This document shows, piece after piece, positions 1-9,182 of a stretch of 64,000 nucleotides of DNA. The notes under the pieces are model-generated. The model searched no databases. It saw nothing but the letters and a program-made list of their open reading frames with translations, and was not told where the DNA came from. The position numbers were made by a program, and so were the translations under genes. Location of the stretch: NCBI GenBank assembly GCA_947034895.1, contig OX344763.1, positions 82,913,093-82,977,092 of the forward strand, in the 5' to 3' direction. Each line of letters starts with the position of its first letter. Position 1 is the stretch's first letter. Origin of the DNA: Rhytidiadelphus loreus (Eukaryota; Streptophyta; Bryopsida; Hypnales; Hylocomiaceae).

Positions 1-868
1 CTTCTTCCTCAGAAAACGTCTGAGCCTATACAACAACGAAGACAACTTTTGGAGGGACAAGTGGAAGGAATTCAAGAAGTCGTACAATGTGACGAGGGCC
101 ACGAAGAACACCCTCATTTCAGGTCCGCCGGATGAATTCTACTCCCTCGTAAAGATGCCCTGCAATAAAATTAAGAGCATTGAAGAGCTCTCACCGATGG
201 CTGTCTAGTTTTTCAAGTTCGTCAAGCCCAAGGGGAGAGCCTTCTATCGGCCTTATAACATGAAGAACGACGAGCTTGGGGGATGGGATACCAATGTGTA
301 GGAGGAGGAAGTCAGCTAGAGCATCAAATTGGTGGTGATGGATTTCTGCAACATCCTTGGATCCATCAACAGAGAGAGGACGAAGGACTCGGATTTGTAC
401 GTCGAGCCCTTCGTGAGTGTTCTCTCGATGATGGACCAACCCAAGACGAAGGACCCGAGTGTCTGGTTGTGGATATGCAGTGATATGGACCTTCAGGTCG
501 ATCTCAAGTCGCACATCCGGACCTCATCGTACGGCGAGGTGTACACGGTACATTTTGCCGAGTACGTTCCGTCAGTTTGGGAGCGGATTTGCGATGCATT
601 TGAAAAATCAAATTAGGCGAAGGAATCCGTGCACTTGATCTTCTTGATGAAGAAGGGGGTGAAGTTCAGTAAGAAGATCCCCAAGAAGTTTGAGGCCCAC
701 CCAGAAGGACGGTATTCCAGGTCAAGGGCCACCAATGACTTGGATTACAGAATTTACAACACCGAGTTGCACATGGATTTTTATTTGCAGGTGTTGAGTC
801 TGTTTGCTTGGCCTCAGGATAACGTTCTCTCCATTTTTGGTGGGGGCAAAATAATATGTGCCATATGG
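1..868 (+). pseudogene. Methylase-like segment of the family A large gene (A1, decayed)
   Basis: The frame can be followed from base 3 to the donor site at 869 and matches A2 (14875-15770, minus) almost residue for residue. Stops interrupt it at 206-208 (Gln in A2), 299-301 (Trp in A2), 317-319 (Gln in A2) and 614-616 (Lys in A2). The last 30 residues read MDFYLQVLSLF, then NVLSIFGGGK; the second part resembles the VLD.F.GSG motif of N6/N4 DNA methylases. No DPPY-type catalytic motif is visible. The methylase relationship is an inference from this single motif and general order, so treat the family call as weak. The pairing with A2 and B copies is strong. Confidence 0.6.
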
Positions 869-1000
869 GTAAGTTTTCTATGTACAGTCTTGTAATTAAT
901 CTTGATGCGAGTTGAATTGCTAGATTGTTTTGGAAATTTGTTTCATCTCAAGTCGAGTTGAAATGGTATCTGACCTCTTCGTTTCTCTAATCATTTTTAG
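869..1000 (+). repeat. Intron with two A-type 21-bp palindromes
   Basis: The GTAAGT donor at 869 and TTTTTAG acceptor at 1000 are clear, and the same intron exists in A2 (14736-14874). Two imperfect 21-bp palindromes of the A type lie inside it, at 896-916 and 942-962. Their right arms (GCGAGTTGAA, TCGAGTTGAA) are closer to the consensus than their left arms. The matching intron of element B (38452-38649) also has two palindromes, but of the B type. Confidence 0.8.
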
Positions 1001-1129
1001 ATGCAGTCACTGGAGTACTACGTCATTGGCGACTCCAAGTACAATGAGAAGTTCTTGATTTTGACTGTAGCTTCCGAGTACCTTGACAAGGATGACTTTC
1101 TTGATTCAAGTTACTTCGTGGATCAAAGA
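1001..1129 (+). pseudogene. Exon following the methylase-like segment (A1), cut by insertion
   Basis: The exon starts MQSLEYYVIGDSK after the acceptor and matches A2 (14526-14735) and B (38209-38451, MFEAFFYGFVDKED). In a methylase fold this would correspond to the strand after the glycine-rich loop, where the motif ends in IG(I/D). The reading frame runs to 1129, where a CACTA-like element begins. The roughly 500 bp that follow in A2, coding for the coiled coil, are missing here, so the insertion was accompanied or followed by a deletion. Confidence 0.6.
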
Positions 1130-2810
1130 CACTACAAAAAAAACCTGTCCTAAATGACTGGAGGAAATGACAAAAATATGAGTATGTGTCCGGAACAACT
1201 GAAAAATGACTTAGAATTCCATAATTGCACCAGCCAAATCGGAATAGTCATTTGCAAGTCATATTTCAGAATCGCGAACGAGGGTGCACCCTTCGTAGAC
1301 TTTCATCCGCGGTTTTCAGTTCTCCTTGGGAACGAGATTACATTGGGAACTGCGTGAAGGCAGCGGCGGTTTATTCAGCCATTAAAGAATGACTCGAAGT
1401 CACGAAATACTATTGCCCGTGTCTTTGTAGTGAGTAAGAAATGACTTTATGATTTTGGTTGGGTAATGTTGCCCGCTGTGGCGGACTTTGGGCAGGAATT
1501 AAAAAATTCAAAGCACGTATGCAGTGTAGGACTTCGAAGACGCGGCTTCTAGTAACTTGAATGAGACTCAGAAATGACTACCTCACAACAGAACGCCAAG
1601 TAGGGTGGATTTCCACTACCAACTGGACATATGATATGACTTTCGCCTCAAATAATATATAATATGACTTTCAGGAAGATTGAAAAATGAAGGGAAATGA
1701 CTCATATTGACATGTAGTCCAACTCAAATACTTATTGAAAATACATTTTGTTGACCATTGCATCAATATTCAAAAAGTAAAGGATCCAAAGTCTTTATTG
1801 CATGTGGTTTGCTAACAATATAAATACATGGAGTGCTTCCCCTAGGTTTATCTTATTCATTTATTCTTAAACATCTTCTTCTAGAATACAAGACTTCTTT
1901 TGTTTTTTTAATTTTATTATAAAATGATGCATTGTTATTGGTCTTTTTCTTTATTCGTGTACACTATTTTTTTCTTTAGAGTCCATTTCTAAGATTTATT
2001 TAAATTCCAATAAATATGCCACCAATACTTCTAGAAATGTGTGCAATTGTTATTGCACTAGTTTTGAACACTCCATATGATTTACATTTGAAATATTAAG
2101 AATTTCAATAAATATACACTAAGGTATTTAGAAAAGACCCAATAGTAATTATTAAGTCCCATTTTTTCACTCTGGTTCTACTACAATATGACTTTGTGTG
2201 ACTACGAAACAACTACTCAAAAGTCTAGTACTCTTCCTATGTCAATCCTTTTCAAATCTTTCAACAAATTTGTCTATAACTTTTGATTTAAGGCTCAAAT
2301 CTGAAACGAATTTTTGGAGGTGAAAGTGACAATGATCTTCTAACCTTCATTAGTTCAAAGTTTAAAAAAAAAATTCATATACTATGCCTCAGTGAGGTTC
2401 AAAATATTATTTGTAATGCAATTCCTGTGTTGTACATATCCCACAAGCTTTGTCTTGCCAACTACTATCCTCCTTCTATAAAATGCTTATCATTTCTTCT
2501 ATTCATACTCACACATTAAGTTGCTTTGGAATGATGCATGGCATATGGTATATGGTATATTCTATATGGTGAATTGTGTATGGCGTATGGTGTATGGTGT
2601 TTTGTATATGATGAATTTTATATGGTGTATTGTATGTGGTGTATTGTGCAATACAAAATTATTGTGTATAGTGTATCATTGTAAAATTTTGAATGTATTC
2701 ATATATGACTATTGAGTGACTACTTCCCATATAATCACTTCACAATGACTTCCATGTGACTTTGACGTGGATGTTCACATCAGCAACACTCAAATTACAT
2801 TACAATTGCA
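1130..2810. mobile_element. CACTA-like element, 3' terminus lost
   Basis: It begins CACTACAAAAAAAACC, a typical CACTA terminus, exactly where A1 departs from A2. The start resembles that of the element at 62290 (CACTACAAAAAAACGG), and both carry many scattered AAATGACT and GTCAC motifs. Close to the right junction there are again GTGACT and GACGTGGA motifs, but no TTGTAGTG end. A1 homology resumes near 2820, so the right end was probably removed with part of the host exon. No transposase coding is visible; the element is non-autonomous. Confidence 0.65.
2525..2690. repeat. Degenerate TATGGTGTAT repeat tract
   Basis: Short degenerate copies of ATGGTATAT and TATGGTGTAT follow one another for about 160 bp. 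The reverse complement of the same motif (ATACACCATA) makes up a tract at 22265-22520, inside another CACTA-like element. The 64-residue open frame here is a by-product of the repeat. Confidence 0.6.
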
Positions 2811-2825
2811 AAATGATAACCTATA

Positions 2826-3284
2826 GTTCATTAAGGACATTGTCTCCAACATCCCTCAGTTGGTGGTGTCAACTGTGAGGCAGATCCACCCGGATCTTCT
2901 GCTAGCGGTTGCGCGATTGCAGTAGATGTCTCTGGCAGAAACATCTTCCCAGCTCATGCTTGGCAACCGGCCTCACACATCCGCGGACAGTGCCATGCAG
3001 TAGTTGACGTCGTCTCGTAATCCATCACAGAATATGACGACATCCGAGGATGTGCTTCCTACTCCAGCTCCATCATCCGCTGCCATAGATCCGGACGACG
3101 CTGTGGCTGAACCCGATCACGAGATCGAGGATGAAGGTCAGGACGACATGGCAGAGGATTCGGCAGACATCCCTTTTGATCCTGAGGCCGAAAATGTAGT
3201 TAGTAGGACGCCGGCGAAATGGGTACATGCGGACCCTGTGACTGATGCTCTTCCAGGTTGTTCCTCGTGACTCTTAGCATGTAT
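2826..3284 (+). pseudogene. Acidic linker exon of the family A large gene (A1)
   Basis: This matches A2 13668-14105. It encodes a low-complexity acidic stretch (for example EDEGQDDMAEDSADIP) ending in ALPGCSS near 3268. A stop at 3001-3003 (CAG CAG ancestor) is next to a different stop in A2: A1 reads ATG CAG TAG and A2 reads ATG TAG CAG, so the two adjacent glutamines were hit independently. No domain is recognisable. It probably links the coiled coil to the HAD domain. Confidence 0.55.
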
Positions 3285-3305
3285 TTCAACTCAACTTGAG
3301 TTGAA
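3285..3305. repeat. A-type palindrome, perfect
   Basis: A perfect 21-bp palindrome with one unpaired central base; half-site TTCAACTCAA. It sits in the non-coding gap after the acidic exon. The A2 counterpart is at 13640-13660. Confidence 0.85.
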
Positions 3306-3464
3306 GCTCCTTCCACTATGCGTGTATTAGTTTGACCAGCAATGACACTTTCAGTTAGTTCTAGGATAGGCCAAACTATACGCACTTTGTATCTTCCTCT
3401 CTCTTCATGAGACATTGTAATATATATTTTCTCTTACCATATCCTTGTCGTGTTCAATTTCCAC

Positions 3465-3745
3465 AGTCGTAGGGTCTAAATGTATCGACTACGTTGCTCC
3501 ATGTCCTAGGCCTGTTGTAGATGATTCTCCACCACATGCGTCTCCTTCGTGTCCTACGGGAAATCAAGTTGAGGATGATCATCTTCCTTAACACAATGCA
3601 AAGGTCCTCGAAGTCATTCTTGATAACGTGGAGGTGCTTGAAGTCATTTACAAAGTCGCGGAGGTGGTGATAGATGATGTTCCTTGTGGTGAAGAAGAGG
3701 ATCCTGAAACGTCTCCTCGAAATGTTTCATTAGAAGATGCGGTAT
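3465..3745 (+). pseudogene. Second acidic exon of the large gene (A1)
   Basis: After a CACAG acceptor-like site the frame encodes a Pro/Asp/Glu/Val-rich stretch with repeated (K/E)VLEVI and VIDDVPCGEEEDPE motifs. A2 has the same exon at 13200-13480. One TAA stop (at about 3591, after HLP) breaks the frame. It is probably a disordered acidic region preceding the HAD domain; no function can be assigned. Confidence 0.5.
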
Positions 3746-3839
3746 GTAATTTGCCATGTTTGTACTGTTGTGCGTGTCGTGGTTGTTGTGACTGACCTTG
3801 GTTCAAAACATTGTTTATTTGTTGGCCTCATCGATGTGT

Positions 3840-5201
3840 TCTATAGTCTGCTATGCTTGACTTCGGTGTAGCCTTCGCAATCAAATTTGACCCAGTGTAA
3901 TTTCCAGTGTGTCTTTATTCCTTATGAGCAGGGTACCAGTGAGGAAATCGTAGGTGATTTAATTGCGGATGTGCAAATTTGTAGTCCGTTCACATCCAGA
4001 TTCAATAAGAAATGGTTGAATGTCGTTCTAGATCTAAATGGACTACTGTGCTTTTGTGATGATATGAGATATCACATAAAAGAAAGGAGAGTATGCTCTC
4101 TTCATGAGGTAGTCCCGAGAGCGGAGAGCTTCATCATGGAAATGGAAAGGGTCACTTTCCGACCCCATGTAAGAAGGTTTGTGTGGGAATTGACCTCTTT
4201 CACAAACGTCGTAATCTGGAGCTCCATGGACCAATCCTACGCCAAGCTCATTGCTAATTGTCTCTTCCACGGGCTAACGCCCCCCTCCGGTGTTCTTGGC
4301 CAAGAACAATGTATAGTCATGAAATTTAGAGACAAAAATGACATGCTACAGAACAACAGGTTGAGGGGATCGCGCAAGGACCTGTTTCTCAAGCCATTGG
4401 AAAGGTTGTACAAACTAAAGGGGTCCGTCTTCACTAAAGACAACACTATAATAGTGGACGATAGCTCCAAGAAACACTTCTTGAATGATTCTAAAAAACG
4501 TAGTGCTCCTAGACTTGTGGTCATTTGACGGACAAGGGCCGAGAGACGGGGTCCTCATATTTGAACTCCTGCCTTGGATTAGGAGATTGCATGTAGAGAG
4601 GCCATAGAAATTGTTTCCTTTTTGTAGAGATGATGCTGTGGGGAGGATCTACCTCAAGCATGATATCGACCAATCCAAATACAAGGAACTTCAGAGGGCA
4701 CTTGCGGTCTACAATAGACTTAAAACACAATATTCGTTATTTTGGGAGTTTTCCTATCTCCCAATTTCGGTTGGTTTGCGATGATCTGAATCACAGATTG
4801 GGAAATTGGAATTTTTGAATGGCCATAACTTACTCAAATTTTGTCCAAACTGGGCATATGAGGTGTTTTTTGACATCTACAGATTCCGTAGATGTCAAAA
4901 AACACCTCATATGCCCAGTTTGGACAAAATCTGAGTAAGTTATGGCCATTTGAAAATTCCAGTTTTCCAATCTGTGGTGCAGATCAGCGCGAACTGCGCT
5001 GAACTGCATACTCCCAAAATCATGGAATTCTCCCAAAATAATGAATATCGTGTTTTAATAGAGAACGAAGAGTGGATGAATTCGGGCGTACTATTCCTTT
5101 GGCGAAACCACGTGCAACGGGCACAACGAAGCGCAAGGAGCTCACCCACGAAGACATCTATTTCCGTCCTTGTCCGCCTCCCGAACAAACTTGTCTATAG
5201 G
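3840..5201 (+). pseudogene. FCP1/NIF-like HAD phosphatase domain (A1, decayed)
   Basis: The frame shows the order of motifs of the FCP1/NIF branch of HAD hydrolases. Motif I is VVLDLNGLLC (about 4023-4052), motif II is VVIWSSMD, and motif IV is NTIIVDD near 4443-4463. The usual DxDGT is DLNG, so the second catalytic Asp is Asn. The same Asn is kept in A2 and B, so it is ancestral. Decay: one extra A in a run near 4492-4497 shifts the frame; TAG at 4605-4607 replaces a Trp of A2; a MITE (4724-5054) splits the C-terminal part, which ends near 5201 in PCPPPEQTCL. FCP1-like enzymes dephosphorylate proteins; activity here is doubtful. Confidence 0.75.
4724..5054. mobile_element. Hairpin MITE with TTAA target duplication
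   Basis: This 331-bp insert is absent from A2, where the target reads CTTAATAG. It is flanked by TTAA on both sides (4720-4723, 5055-5058). Ends are AACACAATATTC and its inverted near-copy, followed by GTTATTTTGGGAG. The middle folds into a nearly perfect long hairpin around GACATCTACAGATTC at about 4880. A TTAA duplication is typical of piggyBac-type elements; the assignment to that superfamily is an inference. Confidence 0.85.
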
Positions 5202-5309
5202 ACCTCTAGAAATTTATAGACGCTGTAGTTGTGTTGAGAGGGTACGCCTTAAAATGTAATTTATATTGTTTTATCAAATACAATTCATCATTCATATTTG
5301 CAGTGGAAT

Positions 5310-5935
5310 ATTTCTGTGTTGTGCCCAGGAATAAAGGAATGCTGTAGCTCTTGTAATTTGGCATGTCATGTACTCAGAGGCCACTGCACAGTCGACAATG
5401 GATTTTTCAATGATGGACATAGACGATGGCATTGTTGATAGTCCTCCCAATGGAGGGAAGCGCCCCAAAGTAATGCACTCTCCATCTTCTCTAAAGTCCT
5501 GCTCGCAAACTACCCGGGATTGGTCTATAGTCAATTTGGAAACGTAGAGGAAGCTCTACGATGAAGAAGTGGGTGTAGTGGCCTTTATGGAGGTGTATTA
5601 TCAGTGATTGAGTGAAATGTTTCGACAATTGTGTCTGTCTTTATGTTTCGCTTTGTAGACGTTGTAGGTTATGAATGTCTTATTTTATTGGTTTTGGTAG
5701 GTGGAGGATTCAATGCCTATATCTGTTGCCATGTTGGGCAACACTTCCAAAGGCGTGAAGAGTATACAATTAGAGAAGCGGAATGCAATAGCCGAAGACG
5801 CATTGCCTCGTCTGTCTTCTTTGGATATCGTAAAACGACAATGCAAAACAAATGATGGATTGCCTCCTCTTTATTGTAGGACTGGTACGTGGGATGCTTG
5901 GGAGTGGAGGTCTTTAAAGAAACAACAATGAGAGA
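5310..5935 (+). pseudogene. Tail exons of the large gene (A1)
   Basis: Two exons follow the HAD domain. The first (about 5330-5610) encodes MDFSMMDIDDGIVDSPPNGGKRPK and SPSSLKS. The second (about 5701-5931) encodes VEDSMPISVAMLGNTSKGVKS and ends SLKKQQ at a TGA. Both match A2 (8007-8330 and 7660-7917). Element B has the conserved motif DGVVDSPP..G and SPSPLK in the same place. No known domain is seen; the pattern looks like a disordered tail with a short linear motif. Confidence 0.6.
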
Positions 5936-6129
5936 ATGCGCGACAATTATCCACTAGGCGTAAAGGATATAGTCAAGGCCTAGAAATATTGAAGAGTAGG
6001 TCACAATCATAGCATGTAGAGTTAGCATCATCGTTATCGCATTCATAGTATCTACAGATAGCATCATGTTCAAGCTTCCATAATGCTCAATACATTGCCA
6101 TTATGATTTTACTTCCGAACATATTGTGT

Positions 6130-6256
6130 ATGTTTGTCTATTAATGTATTCTTCTCTTGTGGTGGTGGGCATGAAATTCTTCTTGCATTGTTAGTTTATG
6201 AAGCTCGTAGAACTCCCATTTCATTGGAAAACTCCCATTTTAATGAATATGATGTT
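6130..6256 (+). repeat. Right terminus of A1, with ATGATGTT outside it
   Basis: The last 115 bp match, inverted, the start of A2. The terminus contains AACTCCCATTTCATTGG, then AACTCCCATTTTAATGAAT ending at 6248. Homology to A2 continues through ATGATGTT (6249-6256) and then stops. These 8 bp are either part of the element or a shared target sequence. Confidence 0.7.
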
Positions 6257-7507
6257 ATTGTTGTTCTTTGCGCTTTGGCAAATTTATCTAGACATTCCCA
6301 AATGCATTCTCCCTCTTTGCATGCAAGGATAAGCAAGGTTTTCATTTTACATTGTTCATTTTATTTGTGAAAATGTAAAATTATCTCAATTGATTAGCAA
6401 GGCTCTATTGGATGATGTTTAAATGTGATATTTCAAAAGATGAAGGTATCATTGATACAGTGGATTTTTGCCATGCAAGGTAGAGAACTAAAGTGTCATC
6501 CTAAAACTTTTATTTTCATTTTATTCTTTCTTCAGTTAGGAACCATGAAGGTCCAATTTTAGTTGTAGAATGTATACATTTTTTGTTGTATTCTCCATGA
6601 AATAATAATAGTTGTAATAATTACTCTTCTATAGACTAAGAACATAGAACCATCATCTTGAGAGCTTTTGGTAGGTTTTGGGATGTACAGAGAGTGTAAG
6701 CAAAAATCCTTATCAATATGCAATGTGTGATTGTTGTACATCACTTGGTTCATGGAGATCTCCAAATGCATACTTAGAAAATGGGAATTCTCTAGATGCA
6801 TAGAAGAACAACTAGAGATTTTAGCAATATTTTATTTTTGAACTCCTCTAAAGTCCTAAAATAGTTAAATGTGGCATATGGCCGGAATTCCATTTGAATC
6901 CAAGTAGGATGTCACTTGTTCCAGCTGAGTGTGTCTAACAAGGATATTGCCACCATCGACATATTGTGCAAACCACAAAATCCGTTTTTTTCAATATTTA
7001 GATAGAATAAAGAATAAGGTATTTTAACTTGGTAAAATTTTTTTATTTCTTGAGACCCAATTGGAGAGATTACTAAGATTATGGATTGAGAACATATAAA
7101 TTATTTTATAGAGATAAAATGATTAAGGTAAACTAAGTTTCTGGTCCTAATCGAAAATCGGAATTGGGATATGGACGAGGAAATGGTTTCCAGATCCTCT
7201 CAAGTATCAAGAATACATGATGGACCCTACCGGAACCTAGCAGGAACTACAGTAGGTCACAGGGAACCAATGGAACCCTAACGGAACTCCCAATGGCAAG
7301 ATCGGGAATTTTCTGGAGAACACGAATCAGAACCCAAAATGGCTGGAAAGAAGGCCATATGACAGGGGCTTGGGGAAGTCACTCCCATTGTTGGCTGTCA
7401 CATATTTTTCTTTGGATTGTTGCTCATATGTTTAGAGGTTGTTTTTGAGCTGGAAGGGAGCAAGTTAGGAATTGAGTTCGGATTCCAGTTGAGAGGAAGA
7501 CGGACAA
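6257..7507. other. Spacer between the inverted copies A1 and A2
   Basis: About 1.25 kb of AT-rich DNA without a convincing gene, promoter or repeat. The few short open frames are random. It may be the host DNA between two insertions or the remains of an older element. Confidence 0.5.
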
Positions 7508-7620
7508 AACATCATATTCATTAAAATGGGAGTTTTCCAATGAAATGGGAGTTCTACAAGCTTCATATACTAAGAACGCAAGAAGAATTTCATACCCACA
7601 ACCACAATTTCTCTATTGCC
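7508..7620 (-). repeat. Left terminus of A2, with AACATCAT outside it
   Basis: It reads AACATCAT, then ATTCATTAAAATGGGAG, and a second AAATGGGAG 10 bp on. It is the inverted match to 6130-6256. The end is clearly related to the B end (ATTCATTAAAATGAGAC at 27091). Confidence 0.75.
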
Positions 7621-7654
7621 TTTCATATTTCTGGCCCTCGACTATATCCTTTAT

Positions 7655-8335
7655 TCCTAGCGGATAATTGTCGCGCATTCTCTCGTTGTTGTTTCTTCAA
7701 GGACCTCCGCTTCCAAGCATCCTACGGACTAGTCCTACAATAAAGAGGAGGCAATCCATCATTTGTTTTGCATTATCGTTTCATGATATCCAAAGAAGAT
7801 AGACGGGGCAATGCATCTTCGGCTATTGCATTCCGCTTCTCCAATTGTATACTCTTCACACCTTTGGAAGTGTTGCCCAACATGGCAACAGATATAGGCA
7901 TTGAATCCTCCACCTACCAAAACCAATAAAATAAGACATTCATAAGCCACAACGTCTACAAAGCAAAACAGAAAAACAAATACGATTGCTCAAACATTTC
8001 ACTCAATTAATGATAACACACCTCCATAAAGGCCACCACACCCACTTCTTCATCATAGAGCTTCCTCTGCATTTTCAGATTGACTATAGACCGATCCCGG
8101 GTAGTTTGCGAGCAGGACTTTAGAGGAGATGGAGAGTACATTACTTTGGGGCGCTTCCCTCCATTGGGAGGACTATCAACAACGCCATCGTCTATGTCCA
8201 TCTTTGAAAAATCCATTGTCGACTGTGCAGTGGCCTCTGAGTACATGACATGCCAAATTACCGGAGCCACAGTATTCCTTAACTCCTGAGTACAAGATAG
8301 AGATATTCCAATGCAAATATGAATGATGAATTGTA
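7655..8335 (-). pseudogene. Tail exons of the large gene (A2)
   Basis: Two leftward exons. The exon at about 8007-8290 encodes MDFSKMDIDDGVVDSPPNGG and SPSPLKS and then reaches a GTGTTATC donor-like site. The exon at about 7655-7917 encodes VEDSMPISVAMLGNMATGV-type sequence with a Lys/Arg-rich end. Both match A1 at 5310-5935 with small differences. They lie after the HAD domain in gene order and end about 140 bp before the element terminus. The motif DGVVDSPP is kept in element B as well; no domain is recognised. Confidence 0.6.
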
Positions 8336-8413
8336 TTTGATAAAACAATATAAATTACATTTTAAGGCGTACCCTCTCAACACAACTACGGCGTCTACAA
8401 ATTTCTAGAGGTC

Positions 8414-9182
8414 CTATAGACAAGTTTGTTCGGGAGGCGGACAAGGACGGAAATAGATGTCTTCGTAGGTGAGCTCCTTGCACTTCGTTGCGCCTGTTGC
8501 GCGTGGTTTCGCCAAAGGAATGGTACGCCCGAATTCATCCACTCTTCGTTCTCTATTAAGTCTATTGTAGACCGCAAGTGCCCTCTGAAGTTCCTTGTAC
8601 TTGGATTGGTTGAGATCATGCTTGAGGTGGATCCCCCCCACAACATCATCTCTACAAAAAGGAAACAATTCCCACAGCCTCTCTACATGCAGTCTCCTAA
8701 TCCAAGGCAGGAGTTCAAATATGAGGACCCCGTCTCTTGGCCCCTGTCCGTCGAACAACTATAAATCTAGGAGCACTACGTTCGTGCGATCATTCAAGAA
8801 GTATTTCTCTGGCCTGTCGTCCACTATTATAGTGTTTTCTTTAGTGAAGATGGACCCCTTTAGTTTGTACAACCTTTCCAATGGCTTGAGAAATAGGTCC
8901 TTGCGCGATCCCCTCAACCTGTAGTTTTGTAGCATGTCATTTTTGTCTCTAAATTTCATGACAACACATTGTACTTGGCCAAGGACACCGGAGGGGGGCA
9001 TTAGCCCATGGAAGAGACAATTAGCAATGAGCTTGGCGTAGGATTGGTCCATGGAGCTCCAGATTATGACGTTTGTGAAAGAGGTCAATTCCCGCATGAA
9101 CCTTCTAATATGGGGTCGGAAAGTGACCCTTTCCATTTCCATGATGAAGCTCTCTGCTCTCGGGACTACCTCATGAAGAGAG
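8414..9182 (-). pseudogene. C-terminal part of the HAD domain (A2), cut by an LTR
   Basis: Continues from 12865 after removal of the LTR. It carries HAD motif II (VIIWSSMD), motif IV (NTIIVDDRPEKYF) and then FDGQGPRDGVLIFELLPWI. A TAG at 8759-8761 stands where A1 has Trp (TGG). Apart from that the frame is open to the end at 8414, PCPPPEQTCL, and it lacks the MITE found in A1. With motif I at 12.9 kb the whole domain resembles FCP1/NIF phosphatases. The LTR insertion in an exon makes the gene non-functional. Confidence 0.75.

Larger units (their letters stand above)
1..6248 (+). mobile_element. Giant element family A, copy A1 (truncated by window edge)
   Basis: This stretch is collinear, in the opposite orientation, with 7516-16161 once inserts are removed from both. 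It carries, left to right, methylase-like exons, acidic exons, the HAD domain and the tail exons of the large element gene. It ends at about 6248 in ATTTTAATGAAT, the reverse complement of the A2 start. Its transposase end lies left of the window. Two smaller elements are inserted in it (1130 to about 2810 and 4724-5054). It has many stops and one frameshift, so it is a dead copy. Confidence 0.75.
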
